Source: CAZAMI01 sp964627805
GTDB taxonomy: Archaea; Thermoproteota; Thermoprotei_A; Sulfolobales; NBVN01
Direction: 5' to 3'
DNA length: 64,000 bases
Assembly: GCA_964627805.1 (NCBI GenBank)
Contig: CAZVLA010000019.1
Coordinates: 1 to 64,000 of the forward strand
Positions 58,960 to 64,000 of this stretch are shown here, piece by piece; position 1 is the stretch's first letter; each line of letters begins with the position of its first letter. The translations under genes and the position numbers were made by a program. Below the pieces are notes generated by a model. That model made no database searches. It was given only the letters and a program-made list of their open reading frames with translations, and was not told where the DNA came from.

Positions 58960-61584
58960 TTATCTCCTCTTAAGGATTATTGCAGCTACAGCTACTATCA
59001 CGATAATAGCTACTACCGCACCGAGTAGTGTTATTGGTGCTCCCGTCGTTGCGTGGGTGGTTGTGCTGGTACTTATTGATTGGGTACTTAATTGGGTAGC
59101 GCTCTTCCGTGTTTTTGTAGTGGTTCTTACGGGTGTCTGTATTGATGTAGTTACTGACTTACCCGTAGTAGTTCTAGCCACGGTTACTGATGTTGTGGGG
59201 GTTTCCTTAGGGGTTGATCTAGTTGATGGGGTGGTTACGGTCCTCGCGGTTTCGGTGGTTGTTGATGATGTTTTGGTCTCCTTAGGTAATGGTACTTTCT
59301 TAGTGCATAGTGCTGTATTCCCGACCTTATCCATCGCGACTACCTTAACTGTGTTTACGTCCTTATCACTAATTACTATTAACTCCCCCCTACCCTCTGC
59401 GGTGCGTTTCACTAGCTTATTATTCACGTATACCTCAACCCTAGATACGCCGCTTCGTTCGTCACTTACTAACCACTTTATGTGGAGCTTAACCTTATCT
59501 CCATACTTAACAGCATCTGTACTTAAGTGTATGGTGGGTGGTGTAAAGTCAGTGATTACGCTTAATGTATCGTAGGTTACCTTACCGTCCTTGGATACTA
59601 CCGCTACCTTGATATCGTACCTACCCTCACGTGGTAACTCAATTAAGTACTTACCAGTTGATGAGGGCTCTAAGGTCTTTACAGCACGTCCATTAACGTA
59701 CACGACGACCTCCTTAGCTGAGTAGGCGTTATCGATCCTCCACCTTACGATGACGTAATCCCTCCCCGTAAGGTATTCCTTACTACTAGGCTCGGTTAAG
59801 TGTATCTTAGGTGACTTAAGTAGTGCTCCCCCACTAACCTTCAGTACTAAGGCTTTCTTAGCGACTAATCCGTCGTTATCTACTACGTATACGTAGAGTA
59901 GGTACGTACCCTTCCTAGGGAACACGACGTTGATTACTGGGTCCTTACTTAATACTGGGTGACCGAAGTTAATCGGTACTAAGACGTAGTACACGACCCT
60001 ACCGTCCGGATCCTTACTCCTACTTAGGTCTACGGGGTTCTTAACGAGGGCGGGTAGGGGCTCCTTAACTACTACATCAATACTTGGGTAGGCTATACGT
60101 ATCCTCGGGGGCCTACTTAACCAGTTACTGAGTACTATCCTACTAGCTTGTGAGGGAGGTACCTCCACCTTACACCCCTTACCCTTAGGATTGAGTACCG
60201 GGACGTAAGGTCCTGACGGGTCGCCCCACCAATTATTGCTTATATTCAGTACTACCCCGTAGTGCCCGATCCTATTAACTACTAAGCCTACTGATAGCTT
60301 CTCTAGTGAGTTGTAGTTCATGATGACCTTAGTGTAGTCCATTAAGTTCCCTAGGTAGATTCCGTAGCCATTGGATATTCGTGAGTACTTTATAGTGATG
60401 TTACTCTTACGGATACCGTAGTTAGTGATTTTCAGTGACTTAGTAGATGCGTTCGTCATTAGTAAGTTTACGTAGCTGATGTAGCAGGACTCATCACCAC
60501 TTAAGGACTCCCACCCCTCTATGTACGTGCTTGAGATAATGAAGTCCGTACTTTCGTAGAGTCCACGCTCACCGTAGATTCTGACCTTACCTATGCTTGA
60601 GTTACTGATCACGATGAAGGCGTCATCTAAGGGGTTCCTAACGGTACTTACGACTACATTACCTACCCTAGAACCCACCAGCATTAGCTTAGAGGTACGG
60701 AGTAGTGATTCGTAGCTACGTATGCTCACGCTACCTATTCTTGAATTATCAACTACTACCCACGAACTCACTAGGAAGCCCCCAGCCTTAGTACTGACGC
60801 TGTTTATGCTTGAGTTAATTACCAGTAATGAGCACTGCTTAGAGAACTCACGAACCCCCTCAACCACGAAGTTACTTACTGAGGTACCTATAATAGCTAC
60901 CCTAGAGAATAGCCAGCCATCACCCCCGCCAGACCCCCAGACTGATAGTACCTTGAACGTACCGATTACGGAGTTCTTAATTACTGCGTCAGCCCTACTA
61001 AGCCCTAACTCAAGATTACCTATCCTTGAGTTACTAATGCTTAACTCCCCTGGAGTACCCCATAATGAGAAGTGGAGTAGACCTAACTTACTGTTCTCTA
61101 TAGTGATGAAGGCCTTACTAATGGGTCCTCCCTTACCGCTCGTGAATTGCTTAACGGTGGTGTTTATCAGTACTAATTCACCGTTACTGAATACCCAAGG
61201 TCTTATGTACTCAACTAAGGCGTTCTTGAATACCGCCTTACCACCATCCTCTATACTGAAGTACCACTTAGTCGATGTTGAGTTTATGGACTTAATTACT
61301 ACAGGCTTGCTACGCGTCCCCTCAGCCACTAACCTACCCTTAATAATTATGATTACGTAATTACGTACCAGCACCTCAACTCCGGGCTCTATGGTTAAGT
61401 TACCCCTTATCTCGAGGTTCTTAGTAATGATGTAGGGGCTCTTATCGGGGGTCCACACGACGTTCCCTTCTATAACCCCATGAACCTCAGTACCTCCCCC
61501 ACCGTACGTGACTACAGCTAAGTTAGGTACTAGCGTAGCTAGCGTAACCACGAGTAAGACTAAGGGAATCACCTTACGTACCAA
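58960..61584 (-). CDS. surface protein: parallel beta-helix, Ig-like domains, Thr-rich stalk, C-terminal anchor
   Basis: An 874-residue exported protein starting at TTG 61584, right behind a TATA-like TTTATTTA. Signal peptide about 4-28. Residues about 35-460 form a right-handed parallel beta-helix: repeated short Ile/Val/Asn/Ser strands such as LVINSSINSVS, VVIKSINS and FIVISNSSIGKV, ending with NNWWGDPSGPY, the 'NxWGDxSGP' motif often seen at the end of such helices. Two or three Ig/PKD-like beta domains follow (about 490-760, e.g. VVVYVNGRAVKTLEPSSTG). A Thr/Ser stalk (about 765-840) and a final membrane helix (about 847-870) anchor it. The function may be carbohydrate binding or structure; no catalytic residues stand out. 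Confidence 0.8.
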   Translation of the reverse strand: MVRKVIPLVLLVVTLATLVPNLAVVTYGGGGTEVHGVIEGNVVWTPDKSPYIITKNLEIRGNLTIEPGVEVLVRNYVIIIIKGRLVAEGTRSKPVVIKSINSTSTKWYFSIEDGGKAVFKNALVEYIRPWVFSNGELVLINTTVKQFTSGKGGPISKAFITIENSKLGLLHFSLWGTPGELSISNSRIGNLELGLSRADAVIKNSVIGTFKVLSVWGSGGGDGWLFSRVAIIGTSVSNFVVEGVREFSKQCSLLVINSSINSVSTKAGGFLVSSWVVVDNSRIGSVSIRSYESLLRTSKLMLVGSRVGNVVVSTVRNPLDDAFIVISNSSIGKVRIYGERGLYESTDFIISSTYIEGWESLSGDESCYISYVNLLMTNASTKSLKITNYGIRKSNITIKYSRISNGYGIYLGNLMDYTKVIMNYNSLEKLSVGLVVNRIGHYGVVLNISNNWWGDPSGPYVPVLNPKGKGCKVEVPPSQASRIVLSNWLSRPPRIRIAYPSIDVVVKEPLPALVKNPVDLSRSKDPDGRVVYYVLVPINFGHPVLSKDPVINVVFPRKGTYLLYVYVVDNDGLVAKKALVLKVSGGALLKSPKIHLTEPSSKEYLTGRDYVIVRWRIDNAYSAKEVVVYVNGRAVKTLEPSSTGKYLIELPREGRYDIKVAVVSKDGKVTYDTLSVITDFTPPTIHLSTDAVKYGDKVKLHIKWLVSDERSGVSRVEVYVNNKLVKRTAEGRGELIVISDKDVNTVKVVAMDKVGNTALCTKKVPLPKETKTSSTTTETARTVTTPSTRSTPKETPTTSVTVARTTTGKSVTTSIQTPVRTTTKTRKSATQLSTQSISTSTTTHATTGAPITLLGAVVAIIVIVAVAAIILKRR

Positions 61585-61824
61585 ATTTAAGCACCGAACC
61601 CACTACTCTGAAGTAACCCTAAATAAATGTTCTTGAAGTAAAGTACGTACCCACACCCTAATGAATCCCAAGACACTTCCTAAAGCTACGGAAGGTTTCA
61701 TTCCGTAACCACTATTAACTCCTCAACATCGAGTATCCCCAACACCTACTCGGAACTAAGGGATCTCTAGAGATTTGCTAGAGCTGATTCCTTGTGTTGA
61801 GGGAGGGTGATGTAGGGTAAGTTC
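61585..61824. other. intergenic region with TATA box and 12-bp palindrome
   Basis: At the left end a minus-strand TTTATTTA (about 61620-61628) is the probable TATA box of the beta-helix protein gene. The perfect palindrome ATCTCTAGAGAT is at 61763-61774, with a second CTAGAG nearby (61779-61784); its function is unknown. No supported open reading frame or RNA gene is seen here. Confidence 0.35.
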
Positions 61825-62421
61825 TTAATTCGTTCTGTACTGCTTAGGTAGTCTAGTAATTAGTGATTCGTAGTACTGAATAACTCTTAGTAGGGTGTTT
61901 AGGGTAGCTACCTTAGCTACGGCTACGTAGGACTTAATGAACCCCTTAAGACCACCTACTAATCCGTAGTTATTCCTAACAACGAATAGGAGCTCAGGTG
62001 TAGTCTCTAGTACGTTCCTTAATGAGTTAGTAGCTACTACTAACTGAGTAATTATTGATGTTACGGACCCCCTCCTTAAGTAATTAATTACTAGGTAATC
62101 ACTAACGAATCTTAAGGTAGTTAATGCTAGGTAGGTAATCCCTAAGATCCTTAGTGAGTTAGTTAGGACGTACTCAATACTTAATGATTTAGTGACTACG
62201 TACTGAGTAGTTAGTGAGGTAGCTACGTAAATACCTATGAATACCGCTAAGCCCTTAAGGACTAACGTGAAGTACTTACGGCTTAGGAAGTAACTAGTGA
62301 TTAGGGGTACTGAAGTAAGTACTGAAGTAAGGGTTAGGTCCTTAACGACTAGAGTAAGTACTAGGGAGTAGGTAATTAGTGTCGTTAGTGGTAGGTAGAG
62401 CTTAGTTACTGACTCAGCCAC
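61825..62421 (-). CDS. ECF transporter T component (EcfT/CbiQ type)
   Basis: A 198-residue membrane protein with four to five predicted helices, the first of which are short and Thr/Leu-rich. The cytoplasmic region after helix 4 (TSIITQLVVATNSLRNVLETTPELLF) is long and helical, fitting the coupling helices of EcfT, although the classical A-R-G signatures are not clear. It overlaps the fused ATPase gene by eight bases. Its role is to couple ATP hydrolysis to movement of the substrate-binding S component. Weak conservation makes the assignment depend on gene context. Confidence 0.7.
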   Translation of the reverse strand: MAESVTKLYLPLTTLITYSLVLTLVVKDLTLTSVLTSVPLITSYFLSRKYFTLVLKGLAVFIGIYVATSLTTQYVVTKSLSIEYVLTNSLRILGITYLALTTLRFVSDYLVINYLRRGSVTSIITQLVVATNSLRNVLETTPELLFVVRNNYGLVGGLKGFIKSYVAVAKVATLNTLLRVIQYYESLITRLPKQYRTN

Positions 62422-63643
62422 CTAAACCACCTAAATCAATTACTAAGTCAGGTCTTAACCCACGAATGAATTCCCTATCGTGTGTAGTGATAACTACTGA
62501 CTTACCGGATTCTAAGGAGCTACCTATTAACTCCTTAACACATACCCTAGACTCCTCATCAAGACCTATGGTCGGTTCATCAATAACTACTAAGTCAGCT
62601 CCAGATGTTAATGCTACGTAAATACCTAACCTCCTAGCCTCACCAACACTTAATGCGTGGGGTGCTTTCTTAGGGTTAAGCCCTAAGGACTTAATTAATT
62701 CCCTAGGGTCCTTAACCGATAGTGACTTAACCGTACTTAACACGTCATCATCAATGAACCAGTAGATAGGTTCTTGAGGTACGTAGAACACCTTCTTAGG
62801 TACCTTAACCAAACCCTTAATAGGTCTTAAGTACTTAACTATTAACCTAGCTAAGGTAGTCTTACCGGATCCATTACCACCTACGACACATACTAGTGAG
62901 TTCCTTAGGTAGGGGGTACTTAAGCCCTTAATAACCCACTCACTACCTCTTGAGTACCTAAACCACACATCCCTAAGCTCTAAGTAACTACTTGAGGAGG
63001 TATTAAGTAACTCACATGAGCAGCATTCCGTAGTACCTCCTAAGTAGTGAACCTCATCGCAGTACTTACTAATGAGGCTTACCCTATGGTCAGCTATGAG
63101 TACTGAAGTTCCGTACTCACTACTTAAGTACCTAAGGAGCTTAAGTAATGGCTTAAGTGTTGGTGGGTCTACGTAGGTTGATGGCTCATCAAGTAGTAGG
63201 GCAGCTGGTCTTAAGTGAGTTACTAAAGCGGTTAATACCCTATACTTCATACCGGCTGATAACTCACTAAAGTCCCTACTAATTACGTCCTCAATACCTA
63301 ATGACTTAATGACTCCGTAGTCAGGCTTAATACCTAAGGCCCTTAACTCACTAACTAATGACTTAGTTACTAACGTGGTGCTTAGGTCTTGAGGTACGTA
63401 AGTAACTAAGCCCTTAACTAATGCCTCCTTAGGGCTTAAGTCATTAATTAATACCTCACCATCAACCTCAACACCACCGTATAGGGTATGTACTAGACCA
63501 GCTACTAACTTAAGTATTAGTGACTTACCCGAGCCTGAAGGACCTGCTATTAAGTGGACTTCAGAATTAGGTACTTCGAAACTTACGTCCTTAACGACCT
63601 CCTCACCCCTAATGAGTACTCTCCTCAACTCAACCCTAATCAC
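62414..63643 (-). CDS. fused double ATPase of an ECF transporter (EcfA-EcfA')
   Basis: A 409-residue protein with two ABC ATPase domains in one chain. Domain 1: Walker A GPSGSGKSL (34-42), signature ELSAGMKYR (127-135), Walker B LLLDEPSTYVD (149-159), switch His in LIADHR. Domain 2: Walker A GGNGSGKTT (255-263), signature LSVGEARRLG, Walker B LVVIDEPTIGLDEE, switch His in TTHDRE. The linker contains a CCSC cluster (about 207-210). ECF ATPases are usually two separate proteins; fusion fixes the heterodimer. It overlaps both neighbours by eight bases. Confidence 0.9.
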   Translation of the reverse strand: MIRVELRRVLIRGEEVVKDVSFEVPNSEVHLIAGPSGSGKSLILKLVAGLVHTLYGGVEVDGEVLINDLSPKEALVKGLVTYVPQDLSTTLVTKSLVSELRALGIKPDYGVIKSLGIEDVISRDFSELSAGMKYRVLTALVTHLRPAALLLDEPSTYVDPPTLKPLLKLLRYLSSEYGTSVLIADHRVSLISKYCDEVHYLGGTTECCSCELLNTSSSSYLELRDVWFRYSRGSEWVIKGLSTPYLRNSLVCVVGGNGSGKTTLARLIVKYLRPIKGLVKVPKKVFYVPQEPIYWFIDDDVLSTVKSLSVKDPRELIKSLGLNPKKAPHALSVGEARRLGIYVALTSGADLVVIDEPTIGLDEESRVCVKELIGSSLESGKSVVITTHDREFIRGLRPDLVIDLGGLGG

Positions 63644-64000
63644 TCACTAACCCCCTACTGACTAGGACCTTATGTACTGCCTTACTAGTTAGTATTGCTG
63701 CTAAGTGATCCATTAGTAGGTCCTGAGGTATGAATATAAGTACTGAAGCTACGAAGCAAGCAGTTACTGCTGAGGCCCCCTTAATACCTAGTAACTTATT
63801 AACTAGTAGTACCCAACCCATTAACCCCTTAGAGGGTAGTGCGTAGTGTAGGAACACTAGGAAACCTACGAAGTAGACTGGTAGGGTAGCTACTAATGAA
63901 ATACCTAGTAACGCAGTAACGTCACTAACCCTAATACTGCTTAAGGACCTACCTACACGCCTTAAGTACCACCTACTCATTAAGGACATCAGTAGTGAAG
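63636..64000 (-). CDS. membrane protein, probable ECF substrate-binding (S) component, may extend past window
   Basis: The first start codon inside the window is ATG 63989, giving 117 residues, but the frame stays open to the right edge, so the 5' end may be missing. It has three predicted membrane helices (about residues 27-49, 58-75, 75-95). S components have about six helices, so either part of the gene is beyond the edge or this is a short variant. Its place first in the operon, overlapping the EcfA-type gene, supports an S-component role, with a vitamin or metal ion as possible substrate. The sequence itself shows no diagnostic motif. Confidence 0.5.
   Translation of the reverse strand, partial: SLLMSLMSRWYLRRVGRSLSSIRVSDVTALLGISLVATLPVYFVGFLVFLHYALPSKGLMGWVLLVNKLLGIKGASAVTACFVASVLIFIPQDLLMDHLAAILTSKAVHKVLVSRGLVSD

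Noticed and set aside
58928..59575. 215-codon frame on the plus strand with hydrophobic Val-rich stretches
   Set aside because: Antisense to the Thr-rich stalk and C-terminal domains of the beta-helix surface protein, which has a signal peptide, recognisable motifs and an anchor.
60722..61360. 212-codon frame on the plus strand
   Set aside because: Antisense to the beta-helix repeats. The repeat structure of the real gene explains its length.
61763..61774. Palindrome ATCTCTAGAGAT as a regulator operator
   Set aside because: It lies downstream of ecfT and about 140 bases upstream of the beta-helix gene TATA box, without a matching second copy, so a function cannot be supported beyond noting it.
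1..64000. CRISPR array, insertion sequence, integrase or prophage
   Set aside because: No regularly spaced direct repeats of array size, no transposase or integrase motifs, and no flanking target duplications were seen. The DUF234 ATPase alone is not enough to call a mobile element.

Overview
The window is archaeal, most likely from a thermophilic member of the Thermoproteota (crenarchaeal side) or a deep-branching relative. The evidence is archaeal pelota, an archaeal-type tryptophanyl-tRNA synthetase, a TrmB-type sugar regulator, three KaiC-like ATPases, TATA-box promoters with short leaders, frequent GTG and TTG starts, and Thr/Val-rich stalks on surface proteins. I cannot name the genus. 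Genes are tightly packed, no spacer exceeds about 300 bases, and I found no rRNA, tRNA, CRISPR array, insertion sequence or prophage. Two genes are cut by, or may run past, the window ends.

Layout. 1-4.6 kb: edge of a secreted Lon-like protease, a membrane-anchored PHP-phosphoesterase surface protein, and a three-gene operon (proline-rich exported protein, small membrane coiled-coil protein, ArsR-type regulator). 4.6-11.4 kb: a carbohydrate ABC importer operon (binding protein, two permeases, ATPase), its TrmB-type regulator and a fucose-isomerase-like sugar isomerase. 11.6-20 kb: a redox and Fe-S block with a flavodiiron protein, a radical SAM protein, a group 3-like [NiFe] hydrogenase (V4R protein, small and large subunits, ferredoxin) and SufCB. 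20-26 kb: DUF234 ATPase, class III aminotransferase/racemase, methyltransferase, tandem GNAT protein, HisC-like aminotransferase. 26-31.4 kb: orphan chemoreceptor, KaiC-like ATPase with a small partner, pelota. 31.5-37.5 kb: oligopeptide ABC importer and a small winged-helix regulator. 37.6-43.6 kb: PhoU/TrkA-C regulator beside an MgtE-type cation transporter, an MFS transporter, and a cyclase-family hydrolase with its regulator. 43.6-47.6 kb: HPr-kinase-like P-loop protein, cytosolic BtuF-like protein, arrestin-like protein, TrpRS. 47.7-57.5 kb: a KaiC / M23-fold protein / CLC channel operon, a large calcium-binding TSP3 surface protein with a membrane partner, and a third KaiC. 57.7-64 kb: two regulators, a beta-helix surface protein and an ECF vitamin/metal transporter.

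How the parts work together. The clearest regulatory signal is a 7-5-7 inverted repeat (A[A/G]GTTAG-N5-CTAAC[C/T]T). It occurs in the flavodiiron/radical SAM divergent promoter region, in the hydrogenase/suf divergent promoter region, and upstream of the winged-helix regulator at 37.5 kb. This suggests a small redox/Fe-S regulon. A second signal is a 75-base, roughly 28-bp-stem hairpin that fills the predicted 5' leader of the TSP3 surface-protein gene, which lies between two KaiC-like genes. I consider these two, together with the KaiC-M23-CLC operon, the best candidates for undescribed biology. All functional links are inferred from sequence and context.
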